A DNA stretch of 64,000 bases from Actinomadura latina NBRC 106108 (GTDB taxonomy: Bacteria; Actinomycetota; Actinomycetes; Streptosporangiales; Streptosporangiaceae): assembly GCF_001552195.1 (NCBI RefSeq), contig NZ_BCQS01000011.1, positions 248,001 through 312,000 of the forward strand, read 5' to 3'. The translations under genes were made by a program, and so were the position numbers. The first letter of the stretch is position 1, and the number at the start of each line of letters is the position of its first letter. The notes under the pieces were generated by a model. That model was given only the letters and a program-made list of their open reading frames with translations, was not told the origin of the DNA and did not search any database. Positions 9,613 through 20,013 of the stretch are shown here, in pieces.

Positions 9613-9990
9613 ACCTCGGCCTTTCGCACGGGGTCCCCTTCGACGGCCCACTACCGGACTGCCCGCTGCCGGGGGGCGCCGCCGCGCCCCTGGCGGCATC
9701 ACCGTCGTGCACCGACCGTGATCGGGCGGTACGGTCGCGGGCGGTACCCCACGATAGAGGCTCGGGGCGTCACGGCGCGACGGTGCACGGCGGCCCGGTC
9801 CGCGGCGGCCCGGTGCGCAGCCGGGCGACGAGCGCGGTCTTCGCGCTGCCGGCCGCCGTCTTCGCGCTTGCCGCGCGGCGGCGCGAGACGGCCTGAGCGC
9901 CCTGGCGGGGCGGGGCGCCCGCCTGTTGACATTCGGGGGAGTTAGCGCAAACATTCGGGGCGTAGCGATGGCTCGGCTCGGGGAGGCGAT
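9613..9990. promoter_or_regulatory. Divergent intergenic region marR/lacI
   Basis: 378 bp with no convincing gene. Short Arg-rich frames on both strands look like GC-rich noise. The distal part carries a degenerate LacI-type site (9940-9953) framed by two copies of ACATTCGGGG (9929-9938 and 9951-9960), immediately upstream of the GTG start at 9991. Confidence 0.6.
9940..9953. promoter_or_regulatory. Candidate LacI-type operator for autoregulation
   Basis: AGTTAGCGCAAACA matches 12 of 14 positions of the perfect palindrome TGTTAGCGCTAACA found before araD. It lies 38 bp before the regulator start. A site for the adjacent LacI regulator is inferred. Confidence 0.6.
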
Positions 9991-11043
9991 GTGGCCGCCG
10001 AATCACCGGAGGCGCCCGACGGCCGGCGGCTGGCGGTGATGGAGGACGTGGCCGCGATGGCCGGCGTCTCGGCGATGACCGTGTCGCGCGTGCTGAACAC
10101 GCCCGAGAAGGTCCGGCCGCAGACCCGCGCCCGCGTGATGGCGGCGGTGCAGGCCCTCGACTACCGGCCGAACTCCGCCGCCCGGGTGCTCGCCACCGGG
10201 CGGTCCGGCGTGCTCGGCGTGGTCAGCTTCGACACCACCCTGTACGGGCCCGCGTCCACCGTGTTCAGCATCGAGCAGGCCGCCCGCGAGCACGGTTACA
10301 ACGTCAGCATCGTCAGCCTCAGCTCGCTGAACCGGCGCTCGATCGGGGAGGGCGTGGAGCGGCTGCGCGCCCAGTCCGCGGACGGGATCATGGTCGTGGC
10401 CCCGCACGAGTCGGCCGCCGACGGGCTGAAGGAGCTGCCGTCCGACACCCCGCTGGTCGCGGTCGGCGCGGGCGGCGACGTGCCGTTCCCGGCGGTGGCG
10501 GTCGACCACCGGGCCGGCGCCGAGCGCGCCGTCCGGCACCTGCTCAGCCTCGGGCACGAGACCGTCGTGCACCTCTCCGGGCCCGCCGACTGGGTGGACG
10601 CGAGCGGCCGCGCGGACGGCTGGCGGGCCGCGCTGGAGGCCGCGGGCCGGGACGTCCCGGCCGCGCCGGCGGGCGACTGGAGCGCCCGCTCCGGCTACGA
10701 GCACGGCCGGCAGATCGCCGCGGACCCCGAGGTCAGCGCCGTGTTCGCGGCCAACGACGCGATGGCGCTCGGGCTGCTGCGCGCGCTGCGCGAGGCCGGC
10801 CGGCACGTGCCCGGCGACGTGAGCGTCGTCGGCTTCGACGACGTGCCCGAGGCCGCCTACTTCCCGCCGCCGCTGACGACCGTCCGGCAGAACTTCGGCG
10901 AGGTGGGGCGGCGCGCGTTCCGCCTGCTCCTGGACCGGATCGAGGGAGCCTCCCGGCCGGTTCCCGAGCCGGCCGGCACCCGTCGCGTCGTGGAGCCCGA
11001 GCTCGTCGTCCGGGAGAGCACCGGGGTGTGCCGCCGCACCTGA
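9991..11043 (+). CDS. LacI-family regulator of the arabinose genes
   Basis: A 350-residue LacI/GalR repressor. Start GTG 9991 follows GGGAGGCGAT. The N-terminal helix-turn-helix (VAAMAGVSAMTVSRVLN) and hinge (RVLATGRSGVLGVVSF) are followed by a periplasmic-binding-protein-like sensor domain with AVFAANDAMALGLLRAL and VVGFDDVPEA. It sits directly upstream of araDAB in the same orientation, 67 bp before araD, with a perfect palindromic operator in that gap and a degenerate one in front of itself. It is the likely local arabinose repressor; the effector is inferred from context. It resembles the second LacI protein at 14927-15937, especially in the GDWSARSGYE block. Confidence 0.88.
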   Translation: MAAESPEAPDGRRLAVMEDVAAMAGVSAMTVSRVLNTPEKVRPQTRARVMAAVQALDYRPNSAARVLATGRSGVLGVVSFDTTLYGPASTVFSIEQAAREHGYNVSIVSLSSLNRRSIGEGVERLRAQSADGIMVVAPHESAADGLKELPSDTPLVAVGAGGDVPFPAVAVDHRAGAERAVRHLLSLGHETVVHLSGPADWVDASGRADGWRAALEAAGRDVPAAPAGDWSARSGYEHGRQIAADPEVSAVFAANDAMALGLLRALREAGRHVPGDVSVVGFDDVPEAAYFPPPLTTVRQNFGEVGRRAFRLLLDRIEGASRPVPEPAGTRRVVEPELVVRESTGVCRRT

Positions 11044-11085
11044 CCCCCCGTCCGGAACCGGAGAGCGGTTCAGCCAGCCCGTTGA

Positions 11086-11099
11086 TGTTAGCGCTAACA
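11086..11099. promoter_or_regulatory. LacI-type operator upstream of araD
   Basis: TGTTAGCGCTAACA is a perfect 14-bp palindrome with the central CG step typical of LacI/GalR operators. It ends 11 bp before the araD ATG and overlaps the region next to its ribosome site (AAAGGAGCGGAC). It probably also acts as the araDAB control element. Confidence 0.8.
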
Positions 11100-11110
11100 A
11101 AGGAGCGGAC

Positions 11111-11776
11111 ATGACACCCCAGGAGACCGCCGCGCTCCGCACGGAACTCGCCGTCCTCCATCAGCTCCTCGTCGAGGGCGGGCTGGTCGTGTGGACGGCC
11201 GGGAACGTGTCCGCCCGGGTGAGCGGCGACACCTTCCTGATCAAGCCGAGCGGCGTCCCCTACGCGGACCTCGGGCCCGACGCGATGGTGCTGTGCGACC
11301 TGGAGGGCAAGCCGGTCGGCGACCAGGCGCTCAAGCCGTCCAGCGACGTGTTCGCCCATGCGTACGTGTACCGGCACCGTTCGGACGTCGGGGGCGTCGT
11401 GCACACCCACTCCGCCTACGCGACGGCGTGGGCGGCGCGCGACGAGCCGATCCCCTGCGTGCTGACGGCCATGGCGGACGAGTTCGGCGGCGAGATCCCC
11501 GTCGGCCCGTTCGCGCTCATCGGCGGCGACGACATCGGCCGCGGCATCGTCGAGACGCTCGACGGGCACCGCAGCCCCGCCGTCCTCATGCGCAACCACG
11601 GCGTCTTCACGATCGGCGCCGACGCGCGCGCCGCGGTGAAGGCCGCCGTGATGTGCGAGGACGTCGCCCGCACCGTCCACCTGTCCCGCCAGCTCGGCGA
11701 CCCGCTGCCGATGGACGCGGGCGACATCGACCGGTTGTACGACCGCTACCAGAACGTTTACGGGCAGAGGGGCTGA
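11111..11776 (+). CDS. araD: L-ribulose-5-phosphate 4-epimerase
   Basis: A 221-residue class II aldolase-fold enzyme interconverting L-ribulose 5-phosphate and D-xylulose 5-phosphate, the last step of bacterial L-arabinose breakdown. Visible motifs are TAGNVSARV near the N-terminus, IKPSGVPY, the zinc-binding [12 protein letters not shown] (His-x-His) and [10 protein letters not shown] class II aldolase alone could be a fuculose aldolase, but araA and araB follow directly: the stop is 2 bp from the araA start. Ribosome site AAAGGAGCGGAC. Encoded order araD-araA-araB. Confidence 0.92.
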   Translation: MTPQETAALRTELAVLHQLLVEGGLVVWTAGNVSARVSGDTFLIKPSGVPYADLGPDAMVLCDLEGKPVGDQALKPSSDVFAHAYVYRHRSDVGGVVHTHSAYATAWAARDEPIPCVLTAMADEFGGEIPVGPFALIGGDDIGRGIVETLDGHRSPAVLMRNHGVFTIGADARAAVKAAVMCEDVARTVHLSRQLGDPLPMDAGDIDRLYDRYQNVYGQRG

Positions 11777-11778
11777 CC

Positions 11779-13278
11779 ATGAGCTTTCCGAACCGCGAGA
11801 TCTGGTTCCTCACCGGCAGCCAGGGCCTGTACGGCGCCGACACCCTCCGCCAGGTCGCCGACCAGTCCGGCGCGATCGCCGCACGGCTCGGGGAGGCGCT
11901 GCCGGTCGCGCTGCGCTGGACGCCGGTGCTGACCGACGCGGACGCGATCCGCCGGGTCTGCCTCGACGCGAGCGCCGACGACTCCTGCATCGGCGTGATC
12001 GCGTGGATGCACACCTTCTCCCCGGCCAAGATGTGGATCGCCGGGCTCGACGTGCTGACCAAGCCGCTCCTGCACCTGCACACGCAGGCGAACGTCGAGC
12101 TGCCCTGGCACTCGATCGACATGGACTTCATGAACCTGAACCAGGCCGCGCACGGCGACCGGGAGTTCGGCTACATCCAGTCGCGGATCGGCGTCGCCCG
12201 CAAGACCGTCGCCGGGCACGTCACCGACCCGTCGGTGGGCTCCCGCATCGCCGGGTGGGCGCGGGCGGCGGCCGGGCACCACGAGCTGCGCACGCTGAAG
12301 CTGGCCCGGTTCGGCGACAACATGCGGGACGTCGCCGTCACCGAGGGCGACAAGGTCGAGGCGCAGCTCCGCTTCGGCGTCTCCGTCAACACCTACGGCG
12401 TGAACGACCTGGTGGACGTCGTGGACGCCGTCCCGGACGACGACATCAGCGAGCTGGTCAAGGAGTACGAGGACGTCTACGACGTCGTCCCGGAACTGCG
12501 CGCGGGCGGCGAACGGCACCCGTCGCTCCGCTACGGCGCGCGGATCGAGCTGGGGCTGCGGACGTTCCTCGACGGGGGCGGCTTCAAGGCGTTCACGACG
12601 AACTTCGAGGACCTCGGCGGGCTGCGGCAGCTGCCCGGCCTCGCCGTGCAGCGGCTGATGGCGGACGGCTACGGGTTCGGCGGCGAGGGCGACTGGAAGA
12701 CGGCGACGCTGCTGCGCACGCTGAAGGCCGCGGCGGCCGGGCTGCCCGGCGGCACGTCGTTCATGGAGGACTACACCTACCACCTGGAGCCCGGCAACGA
12801 GCTGATCCTCGGCGCGCACATGCTGGAGGTCTGCCCGTCCATCGCGTCCGGGCGGCCGTCACTGGAGATCCACCCGCTCGGCATCGGCGGGCGCGAGGAC
12901 CCGGTGCGGCTCGTGTTCGACGCCGAGCCCGGACCGGCCGTGGTGGCCGGCCTCGCTGACATGGGGGACCGGTTCCGCCTCGTCGCGAACGAGATCGAGG
13001 TCGTCGCGCCGCCGGAGCCGCTGCCGATGCTGCCGGTCGCCCGCGCGGTGTGGCGCCCCCTGCCGGACCTGCGCACGTCCACCGAGGCGTGGCTGACCGC
13101 CGGGGCGCCGCACCACACCGTCCTGTCCGCGGCGCTCGGCACGGAGGAGTTGGACGACCTCGCCGAGATGGCCGGGGTCGAGCTGCTCACCATCGACGCC
13201 GGAACCACGCTGCGGCAGTTCACCAAGGAGATCCGCTGGAACCAGGCGTACCATCGCCTGGCCCGCGGCCTGTCATGA
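11779..13278 (+). CDS. araA: L-arabinose isomerase
   Basis: A 499-residue enzyme converting L-arabinose to L-ribulose. The N-terminus ([13 protein letters not shown]) is the family hallmark, followed by a conserved [12 protein letters not shown] block and [12 protein letters not shown]. The metal-site segment [15 protein letters not shown], then [11 protein letters not shown], lies around residues 325-355. The length matches E. coli AraA (500). The start ATG lies 2 bp after araD and overlaps none of it. The stop TGA overlaps an ATG (ATGA at 13275-13278), one possible araB start. Confidence 0.97.
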   Translation: MSFPNREIWFLTGSQGLYGADTLRQVADQSGAIAARLGEALPVALRWTPVLTDADAIRRVCLDASADDSCIGVIAWMHTFSPAKMWIAGLDVLTKPLLHLHTQANVELPWHSIDMDFMNLNQAAHGDREFGYIQSRIGVARKTVAGHVTDPSVGSRIAGWARAAAGHHELRTLKLARFGDNMRDVAVTEGDKVEAQLRFGVSVNTYGVNDLVDVVDAVPDDDISELVKEYEDVYDVVPELRAGGERHPSLRYGARIELGLRTFLDGGGFKAFTTNFEDLGGLRQLPGLAVQRLMADGYGFGGEGDWKTATLLRTLKAAAAGLPGGTSFMEDYTYHLEPGNELILGAHMLEVCPSIASGRPSLEIHPLGIGGREDPVRLVFDAEPGPAVVAGLADMGDRFRLVANEIEVVAPPEPLPMLPVARAVWRPLPDLRTSTEAWLTAGAPHHTVLSAALGTEELDDLAEMAGVELLTIDAGTTLRQFTKEIRWNQAYHRLARGLS

Positions 13279-13301
13279 GCAGGGCCTATGAGAGGAGCCC
13301 T

Positions 13302-14930
13302 ATGGGCGGGGACGATCGGTACGTCGTCGGGATCGACTTCGGCACGCTGTCGGGGCGGGCGGTCGTCGTCCGTGTGCGGGACGGCGCCGAACTCGGCGAC
13401 GGCGTCCACGAGTACGGCCACGGAGTGATCGACGAGGAGCTGCCCACCGGGGCCCGCCTCGCCCCCGACTGGGCACTCCAGTCGCCGCAGGACTGGGTGG
13501 ACGTGCTGCGCTTCGCCGTTCCGAAGGCGCTGGCCGTCGCGGGCGTCCCGGCGTCCCGGGTCATCGGCATCGGGACGGACTTCACCGCCTGCACGATCCT
13601 TCCCGCGACGGCGGACGGCACGCCGCTCTGCGAGCGCTACCCGGACCGCCCGCACGCCTGGCCGAAGCTGTGGAAGCACCACGCGGCGCAGCCGCAGGCC
13701 GACCGGATCAACGCGCTGGCCGCCGAGCGCGGCGAGCCGTGGCTGCGCCGCTACGGCGGGAAGATCTCCTCGGAGTGGGAGTTCGCGAAGGGCCTGCAAC
13801 TCCTCGAAGAGGACCCGGGACTGTACGCCGAGGCCGAGCGCTGGATCGAGGCCGCCGACTGGATCATCTGGCGGCTCACCGGCACCGAATCCCGCAACGT
13901 CTGCACGGCCGGCTACAAGGGCATCTACCAGGACGGCCGGTACCCGTCCCGCGAGTTCCTCGCCGCACTCCACCCCGATTTCGCCGAGTTCCCGGCCAAG
14001 CTGGGCCATGACCTCGCGCCGCTCGGCGGCCTCGCCGGGACGCTGACCGCGCGGGCCGCCGGATGGACGGGCCTGCCCGAGGGCATCGCGGTCGCGGTCG
14101 GCAACGTCGACGCGCACGTCACCGCGGCGGCCGCGGACGCCGTCCGGCCCGGCCAGATGGTCGCGATCATGGGCACCTCCACCTGCCACGTCATGTCGGC
14201 GGACTCGCTCGCCGAGGTCCCCGGCATGTGCGGCGTCGTCGCCGACGGCATCGTGCCCGGCCTGTGGGGCTACGAGGCCGGCCAGTCCGGCGTCGGCGAC
14301 ATCTTCGGCTGGTTCGTCGACAACTGCGTCCCCGCCTACTACAACCAGGTCGCCGCGGCCGAGGGGCGGACCGTCCACGAGCACCTCACCGCGCTCGCGG
14401 AGGCGCAGCCGGTCGGACGGCACGGCCTCGTCGCGCTCGACTGGCACAACGGCAACCGCTCGGTCCTCGTCGACCACGACCTGTCCGGCCTGATCGTCGG
14501 CCAGACGCTCGCGACGAAGCCCGAGGACGTCTACCGGGCGCTGATCGAGGCGACCGCGTTCGGCACCCGGATGATCGTGGAGACGTTCGAGGCGTCCGGC
14601 GTCCCCGTCGAGGAGTTCGTCGTCGCGGGCGGCCTGCTGAAGAACGCCTTCCTCATGCAGGTCTACGCCGACGTCCTGCGCCGCCCGCTCTCGGTGATCG
14701 GGTCGTCCCAGGGCCCGGCCCTCGGCTCGGCGATCCACGCCGCCGTCGCCGCCGGCGCGCATCCCGACATCACCTCGGCCGCCGCCGCGATGGGCCGCCG
14801 CGTGCCGTCCGCCTACGTCCCCGACCGGGCCCGCGCCGACGCCTACGACGACCTCTACGGGATCTACCGCTCCCTGCACGACCACTTCGCGGACGGCGCG
14901 ATCATGCACCGCCTCCGCGCGCTGCGCTAG
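13302..14930 (+). CDS. araB: Ribulokinase
   Basis: A 542-residue FGGY-family sugar kinase phosphorylating L-ribulose with ATP. I chose ATG 13302 (AGAGGAG 4-5 nt upstream, and the usual start just before VVGIDFGTLSGR); an alternative ATG at 13275 overlaps the araA stop and would add nine residues. The phosphate-binding loop GIDFGTLSGRAVVVRV is at the N-terminus. GIGTDFTACTI, the WKHHAAQPQAD block and a C-terminal adenosine motif region (VVAGGLLKNAFLMQVYADV) complete the family pattern. Its TAG stop shares a CTAG palindrome with the TAG stop of the convergent LacI gene. Confidence 0.96.
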   Translation: MGGDDRYVVGIDFGTLSGRAVVVRVRDGAELGDGVHEYGHGVIDEELPTGARLAPDWALQSPQDWVDVLRFAVPKALAVAGVPASRVIGIGTDFTACTILPATADGTPLCERYPDRPHAWPKLWKHHAAQPQADRINALAAERGEPWLRRYGGKISSEWEFAKGLQLLEEDPGLYAEAERWIEAADWIIWRLTGTESRNVCTAGYKGIYQDGRYPSREFLAALHPDFAEFPAKLGHDLAPLGGLAGTLTARAAGWTGLPEGIAVAVGNVDAHVTAAAADAVRPGQMVAIMGTSTCHVMSADSLAEVPGMCGVVADGIVPGLWGYEAGQSGVGDIFGWFVDNCVPAYYNQVAAAEGRTVHEHLTALAEAQPVGRHGLVALDWHNGNRSVLVDHDLSGLIVGQTLATKPEDVYRALIEATAFGTRMIVETFEASGVPVEEFVVAGGLLKNAFLMQVYADVLRRPLSVIGSSQGPALGSAIHAAVAAGAHPDITSAAAAMGRRVPSAYVPDRARADAYDDLYGIYRSLHDHFADGAIMHRLRALR

Positions 14931-15937
14931 GAGGCGGGCCCGGTGCTGCGCCGGACGATCAGCTGGCTCGGCACGAGCTTCGGCTCGCCCGGCTCGGCGC
15001 CGGCCCCGGTGAGCTGCGCGATCAGCAGTTCGACGCAGTGCCGGCCGAGGGCGGTGAAGTCCTGCCGGACGGTGCTGAGCGGCGGGGTGAGGAACGCAGC
15101 CTCCGGGATGTCGTCGAACCCGATGACGCTGACGTCGTCCGGCACGCGGCGGCCGCTCTCGTGGATCGCCCACAGCAGCCCGAGCGCGATCTGGTCGTTC
15201 GCCGCGAACACCGCGGTCACCTCGCCGTCGGCCGCCAGCAGCCGGCCGCGCTCATAGCCGGACCGGGCGCTCCAGTCGCCGGGCGCGCACTCGGGGACGT
15301 CCGCGCCCGCCTCGACGAGCGCGTCCCGCCAGCCGCGCGTCCGCTCCGTCGCCTCCGACCAGTCGTCCGGGCCCGGCAGGTGGTGGACGGTCCGGTGCCC
15401 GAGTTCCAGCAGGTACCGGGTCGCCTCGCGCGGCGCCAGGTAGTGGTCGGCGGAGACGGTCGGGACGGCGGCCTCCGGCCCCAGCAGGACGGTCGGCAGG
15501 TCGCGGGGCAGGTGCCGCAGCGCCTCGTCCGGCGGGACGTGCCCGGGGATCATGATGATGCCGTCCACGCCCTGGTCGCGGAACCGGTCGACCGCCCCCG
15601 CGACCGCGCCGTGCCCCGGCGACTCCAGGCTCGCGACGCTGGTGAAGAAGTCGGCGGCGCGGGCGTTCCGCTCGATCGCCGCGATGATCGACGCGGGGCC
15701 GAACAGGGCGGTGTCGAAGCTGACGACGCCGAGCGTCCGGGACCGGCCGGTGGCGAGGGCCCGGGCCGCCGCGTTCGGCCGGAAGTCCAGCTGCGCGGCG
15801 GCCGCCAGCACCCGGTCGCGGGTCTTCGGGCTGACCATCGGATGGTTCTTGAACACCCGCGACACGGTCTGGTGCGAGACCCCTGCGAGCCGGGCGACGT
15901 CGCGGAGCCCGGGTCTGGCGGGTGGTGTGGAGGTCAT
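14927..15937 (-). CDS. LacI-family regulator of the sugar ABC operon
   Basis: A 336-residue LacI/GalR regulator. ATG 15937 follows GAGGTGAC; a second ATG at 15952 is possible. Helix-turn-helix VARLAGVSHQTVSRVFK is followed by hinge ALATGRSRTLGVVSF and a ligand-binding domain with AVFAANDQIALGLLWAI and VIGFDDIPEA. It is the last gene of a minus-strand cluster (binding protein, ATPase, permease, regulator), 44 bp after the permease. A paralogue of the 9991 regulator but clearly distinct in the recognition helix (HQTVSRVFK versus AMTVSRVLN), so it should read a different operator, perhaps the site at 20000-20013. Confidence 0.88.
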   Translation of the reverse strand: MTSTPPARPGLRDVARLAGVSHQTVSRVFKNHPMVSPKTRDRVLAAAAQLDFRPNAAARALATGRSRTLGVVSFDTALFGPASIIAAIERNARAADFFTSVASLESPGHGAVAGAVDRFRDQGVDGIIMIPGHVPPDEALRHLPRDLPTVLLGPEAAVPTVSADHYLAPREATRYLLELGHRTVHHLPGPDDWSEATERTRGWRDALVEAGADVPECAPGDWSARSGYERGRLLAADGEVTAVFAANDQIALGLLWAIHESGRRVPDDVSVIGFDDIPEAAFLTPPLSTVRQDFTALGRHCVELLIAQLTGAGAEPGEPKLVPSQLIVRRSTGPAS

Positions 15938-15981
15938 GTCACCTCGGAACATACCGGGTCCGCCGCCCCCGGGCCGCCCGG

Positions 15982-17223
15982 TCAGCGGGACGTCCCGGCG
16001 CGGCGCTTCGCCCAGATGTCGAAGGCGACCGCCGCGAGCAGGACCAGGCCCTTGATCAGCATGACCCGCTCGCTCGGCGCGCCGAGCAGCGACATGCCGT
16101 TGTTGATCACGCCCATGATGAGGCCGCCGGTGATCGCGCCGACGACCTTGCCGACGCCGCCCTGCACGGCCGCGCCGCCGATGAACGCCGCCGCGATCGC
16201 GTCCAGCTCGAACATGTTCCCGGCCGTCGGGCCGGCCTGGTTGAGCCGCCCGGCGAACACGATGCCGGCGATGGCCGACAGCACGCCCATGTTGACGAAC
16301 AGCCAGAACGACACCGACTTCACCTTGATGCCGGACAGCCGCGCGGCCAGCGGGTTGCCGCCGAGCGCGTAGACGTGCCGGCCGAACACGGCCCGGTTCA
16401 TCACCAGCGTGGAGCCGAGGACGAGCGCGCCCAGCAGGACGAGCACCCACGGCATGTTCTTGAACCGGGCGAGCTGCACGGCCATGAACATGACGACCAC
16501 GACGCCGAGGGCGTACCTCAGCACGAACACGGTGAGCGGTTCGACCTTCTGCCCGTAGCGGATGCGTCCCTGCCGGTTCCGCCAGCCGAAGCCGACGTAG
16601 CCGCCGACGAGGGCCAGCGCGACCAGCAGCGTGAACAGGTCGGCGCCGCCGAGCGGCCCGAGCCCGATGTTGCCGAGGTAGCCGGACAGGAAGCCGTTCG
16701 CGATCGTCCGCACCTCGTCCGGGAACGGGCCGATGCCCTGGTTGCCGAGGACGGTCAGCGTCAGCGCCCGGAACACCAGCATCCCGGCCAGCGTCACGAT
16801 GAACGCCGGGATCTCGAAGTAGGCGATCCAGTACCCCTGCCAGGCGCCGATCGCGGCGCCGGCGAGGATCGTCAGCAGCACCGCGAGCGGCCACGGGACG
16901 CTGTGCTCGACCATCAGCACGGCCGCGATGGCGCCCGTCACCGCGACCACCGACCCCACCGACAGGTCGATGTGCCCGCCGATGATGATCAGGATCATCC
17001 CGATGGACAGGATCAGGATGTAGGAGTTCTGGACGATGATGTTGGAGATGTTCTGCGGGGACAGCAACTGGCCGCCGGTGAGCACCGCGAACAGCGCCAC
17101 GATCAGCCCGAACGCGATGTAGATCCCGCTCTGCCGCAGGTTGACCGGCAGGGTCCGGCCCGGCTTCGGCCGCTCCGCCGGCGGCGGTGTCACGGCCTGG
17201 TCGGCCGACGCGACGCTGCTCAT
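15982..17223 (-). CDS. Sugar ABC transporter permease (GguB/XylH-like)
   Basis: A 413-residue inner-membrane permease of the carbohydrate uptake type 2 family, with about ten to eleven hydrophobic segments from residue ~33 onward. The conserved [17 protein letters not shown] loop is the EAA-like coupling region of XylH/RbsC permeases. The extra central segment (residues ~190-250, with a basic [12 protein letters not shown] stretch) is typical of the longer GguB/MmsB/XylH branch. The start ATG overlaps the ATPase stop (ATGA). The likely substrate is L-arabinose or a related pentose, inferred from the neighbouring ara genes. Confidence 0.92.
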   Translation of the reverse strand: MSSVASADQAVTPPPAERPKPGRTLPVNLRQSGIYIAFGLIVALFAVLTGGQLLSPQNISNIIVQNSYILILSIGMILIIIGGHIDLSVGSVVAVTGAIAAVLMVEHSVPWPLAVLLTILAGAAIGAWQGYWIAYFEIPAFIVTLAGMLVFRALTLTVLGNQGIGPFPDEVRTIANGFLSGYLGNIGLGPLGGADLFTLLVALALVGGYVGFGWRNRQGRIRYGQKVEPLTVFVLRYALGVVVVMFMAVQLARFKNMPWVLVLLGALVLGSTLVMNRAVFGRHVYALGGNPLAARLSGIKVKSVSFWLFVNMGVLSAIAGIVFAGRLNQAGPTAGNMFELDAIAAAFIGGAAVQGGVGKVVGAITGGLIMGVINNGMSLLGAPSERVMLIKGLVLLAAVAFDIWAKRRAGTSR

Positions 17224-18758
17224 GCTCTGGTCTCCTCGGTCTGTGTCATGTACTGCATGAGGCGCTCCGGCGTCGCGTCCGCGCGGCTCACCTCGCCGGT
17301 GATGCGGCCCTCCGCCATCGCGTACAGGCGGTCGCAGATCCCGATCAGCTCCGGCAGCTCGGACGAGATCACCAGCACCGCGCGGCCCTGGTCGGCCATC
17401 CGGTTGATGATCGAGTAGATCTCGTACTTGGCGCCGACGTCGATGCCGCGCGTCGGCTCGTCCAGGATCAGCACGTCCGCGTCCGTGAAGATCCACTTCG
17501 ACAGGACGACCTTCTGCTGGTTGCCGCCGCTCAGCTGCCCCGCGGGGGTCAGCACGCTCGGCGTCTTGATGTTCATCTCCTTGCGGAACCGCTCGGCGAC
17601 CTCGTACTCGCGGTTGTCGTCCACCCAGCCCGCCGTGGCGAGGCCGCGCAGCCCGGCCGCGGAGACGTTGCGCTTGACGTCCTCGATGAGGTTCAGCCCG
17701 TAGGTCTTGCGGTCCTCGGTCGCGTACGCGAGCCCGTGCCGGATCGCGTCGGTGACCGTCCGGACCGTGATCTCCTTGCCGTCCTTGTAGATCCGGCCGG
17801 TGATCCCGGTGCCGTAGCTGCGGCCGAACACGCTCATCGCCAGCTCCGTCCGGCCCGCGCCCATCAGGCCCGCGAGCCCGACGATCTCGCCGCGGCGCAG
17901 CCTGAGCGCGGCGCGGTCCACGACGATCCGGCCGTGCTGGGTGGGGGAGCGGACGGTCCAGTCCTCGATCCGCAGCACCTCGTCGCCGATCTCGGGGACG
18001 CGGTCGGGGAACCGGTGGTCGAGGTCGCGGCCGACCATGCCGGAGATGATGCGGTCCTCCGACACGTCGGCGGCCATGTCGAGCGTCTCGATCGTCCGGC
18101 CGTCGCGCAGGATCGTGGTCGAGTCGGCGATCGCGCGGATCTCGTTCAGCTTGTGCGAGATGATCACGCAGGTGATGCCCTCGTCGCGGAGCCCGCGCAG
18201 CAGGTCGAGCAGGTGCGCGGAGTCGGCGTCGTTGAGCGCGGCGGTCGGCTCGTCCAGGATGAGCAGCCGCACCCGCTTCGACAGCGCCTTCGCGATCTCC
18301 ACGAGCTGCTGCTTGCCGACGCCGAGGTCCATCGCGGGCGTCACCGGGTTCTCCCGCAGCCCGACCCGCTCCAGCAGCGCCGCAGCGTCGGCGTTCGTCC
18401 GGTTCCAGTCGATGAGCCCGAACCGTCCCCGGCGTTCGTTGCCGAGGTAGATGTTCTCCGCGATCGACAGGTAGGGGCTGAGCGCCAGCTCCTGGTGGAT
18501 GATGACGATCCCGCGCTGCTCGCTGTCGCGGATGCCGGAGAACCGGCACGGCTCGCCCTCGAACTCGATGTCGCCGCTGTAGTCGCCGTGCGGGTAGACG
18601 CCGGACAGCACTTTCATCAGCGTCGACTTGCCGGCCCCGTTCTCGCCGCAGATCGCGTGGATCTCGCCCCGCCGCACCTCCAGGTTCACGTCCTGGAGGG
18701 CCTTGACCGCAGGGAAGGTCTTGGTGATGCCGCGCATCCGCAGTATCGCGTCGGTCAT
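17220..18758 (-). CDS. Sugar ABC transporter ATP-binding protein (GguA/XylG-like)
   Basis: A 512-residue tandem ATPase of the CUT2 family. The first half has Walker [10 protein letters not shown], the Q-loop HQELAL and Walker [12 protein letters not shown] with a degenerate signature ([12 protein letters not shown]). The second half begins around residue 255, has a weak Walker A ([10 protein letters not shown]) and a good signature [14 protein letters not shown] with Walker [13 protein letters not shown]. The degenerate second Walker A is normal for sugar ATPases of this type. It is flanked by the binding protein and permease on the same strand. Confidence 0.95.
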   Translation of the reverse strand: MTDAILRMRGITKTFPAVKALQDVNLEVRRGEIHAICGENGAGKSTLMKVLSGVYPHGDYSGDIEFEGEPCRFSGIRDSEQRGIVIIHQELALSPYLSIAENIYLGNERRGRFGLIDWNRTNADAAALLERVGLRENPVTPAMDLGVGKQQLVEIAKALSKRVRLLILDEPTAALNDADSAHLLDLLRGLRDEGITCVIISHKLNEIRAIADSTTILRDGRTIETLDMAADVSEDRIISGMVGRDLDHRFPDRVPEIGDEVLRIEDWTVRSPTQHGRIVVDRAALRLRRGEIVGLAGLMGAGRTELAMSVFGRSYGTGITGRIYKDGKEITVRTVTDAIRHGLAYATEDRKTYGLNLIEDVKRNVSAAGLRGLATAGWVDDNREYEVAERFRKEMNIKTPSVLTPAGQLSGGNQQKVVLSKWIFTDADVLILDEPTRGIDVGAKYEIYSIINRMADQGRAVLVISSELPELIGICDRLYAMAEGRITGEVSRADATPERLMQYMTQTEETRA

Positions 18759-18829
18759 GGTGCTCCTTGCGGGGACGGACGGGGCGGCCCGCCGGGGGGA
18801 GGTGCCCGGGGGCCGCCCCGCCCGAGGCT

Positions 18830-19960
18830 TCACTTCAGCTGGGCCTCGGTGTAGTAGCCGGTGTCGACGAGTTCCTTCTTGTAGTTGTCCTTGTTCACGA
18901 TCACCGGGTTGAGCAGGTAGGACGGGACGACCTTCTCGCCGTTGTCGTAGTCCTTGGTGTTGTTGACCTCGGGCTTCTGGCCCTTCAGGACGGCGTCCGC
19001 CATCTTCACCGTGACGGCGGCGAGCTGCCGGGTGTCCTTGTAGATGGTCGAGTACTGCTCGCCCGCGATGATCGACTTGACCGACGCGACCTCGGCGTCC
19101 TGCCCGGTGACGACCGGGTACGGCTGGCCGGGCGTCCCGTAGCCGTTGGACTTCAGCGCCGACAGGATCCCGATCGACAGGCCGTCGTAGGGGGACAGGA
19201 CGCCCTGGATCTTCGTCCCGCCGCCGTAGGAGCGGGTGAGGAGGTCTTCCATGCGCTTCTGCGCGCGCTCCGGCTCCCAGCGCAGCGTCGCGATCGTCTT
19301 GAAGTCGGTCTGGCCGCTCTTGACGACGAGGGTCTTCTTGTCCAGGTACGGCTTCAGGGTGTCCATCGCGCCGTTGTAGAAGAACGTCGAGTTGTTGTCG
19401 TCGGGGGAGCCGGCGAACACCTCGATGTTGAACGGGCCCTTCGCCGTGCCCTCCGAGCCGTCCGCCTTCTTCAGGCCGAGCCCGGTGAGCAGGGACGTCG
19501 CCTGCTGCACGCCGACCTTGTAGTTGTCGAAGGTGGCGTAGTAGTCGACGTTCGGGGAGTTGCGGATCAGCCGGTCGTAGGAGATGACCGGGACGCCCTT
19601 GTCGGCGGCCTTCTGCAGCTGGGTCGTCAGCGCGGTGCCGTCGATGGACGCGATCACCAGGAGCCGGGCGCCCTTGGTGATCTGGTTGTCGATCTGGTTG
19701 GCCTGGGTCGGGATGTCGTTCTCGGCGTACTGGAGGTCGACCTTGTAGCCGAGCTGCTCCAGCTGCTTCTTGAGGTTGTCGCCGTCGTGGATCCAGCGCT
19801 CGGACGAGCGGGTGGGCATCGTGACGCCGACGAGCGCGCCCGCCGCCGGCTTCTTCTCGGCCTTCTCCTTGTCGGCGGTCTTCTCCGTCGAGCCGCACGC
19901 GGTCATGCCGAACGCGAGGCCGCAGCCCAGCGCCAGGCTGACGAACTTCCTACGCTTCAC
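18830..19960 (-). CDS. Sugar-binding lipoprotein of ABC transporter (ChvE/XylF-like)
   Basis: A 376-residue extracytoplasmic substrate-binding protein. The N-terminus is a lipoprotein signal with lipobox MTAC, so Cys22 would carry the lipid anchor. The mature protein has the type I periplasmic-binding fold typical of ChvE and Xyl[42 protein letters not shown], then [19 protein letters not shown]. It is the first gene of the transport operon, 71 bp before the ATPase gene. Unlike its neighbours it is Lys/Asp-rich, normal for a secreted binding protein. Pentose specificity is inferred from the locus only. Confidence 0.92.
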   Translation of the reverse strand: MKRRKFVSLALGCGLAFGMTACGSTEKTADKEKAEKKPAAGALVGVTMPTRSSERWIHDGDNLKKQLEQLGYKVDLQYAENDIPTQANQIDNQITKGARLLVIASIDGTALTTQLQKAADKGVPVISYDRLIRNSPNVDYYATFDNYKVGVQQATSLLTGLGLKKADGSEGTAKGPFNIEVFAGSPDDNNSTFFYNGAMDTLKPYLDKKTLVVKSGQTDFKTIATLRWEPERAQKRMEDLLTRSYGGGTKIQGVLSPYDGLSIGILSALKSNGYGTPGQPYPVVTGQDAEVASVKSIIAGEQYSTIYKDTRQLAAVTVKMADAVLKGQKPEVNNTKDYDNGEKVVPSYLLNPVIVNKDNYKKELVDTGYYTEAQLK

Positions 19961-19999
19961 GTCTCACCTCGGGGGTGGTGCCGGTGTCCCCGGATACAC

Positions 20000-20013
20000 T
20001 GTTACCGGTCACA
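20000..20013. promoter_or_regulatory. Candidate LacI-type operator upstream of the sugar ABC operon
   Basis: TGTTACCGGTCACA is a near-perfect 14-bp palindrome (one mismatched pair, central CG) located 40 bp before the binding-protein start at 19960. It differs from the araD operator in the half-site (TGTTACC versus TGTTAGC), matching the idea that the second LacI regulator at 14927 controls this operon. Confidence 0.65.

Noticed and set aside
9718..9945. A 75-residue Arg-rich open frame between the MarR and LacI genes
   Set aside because: Low-complexity GC-rich composition, no ribosome site, and overlap with the operator region; it looks like chance.
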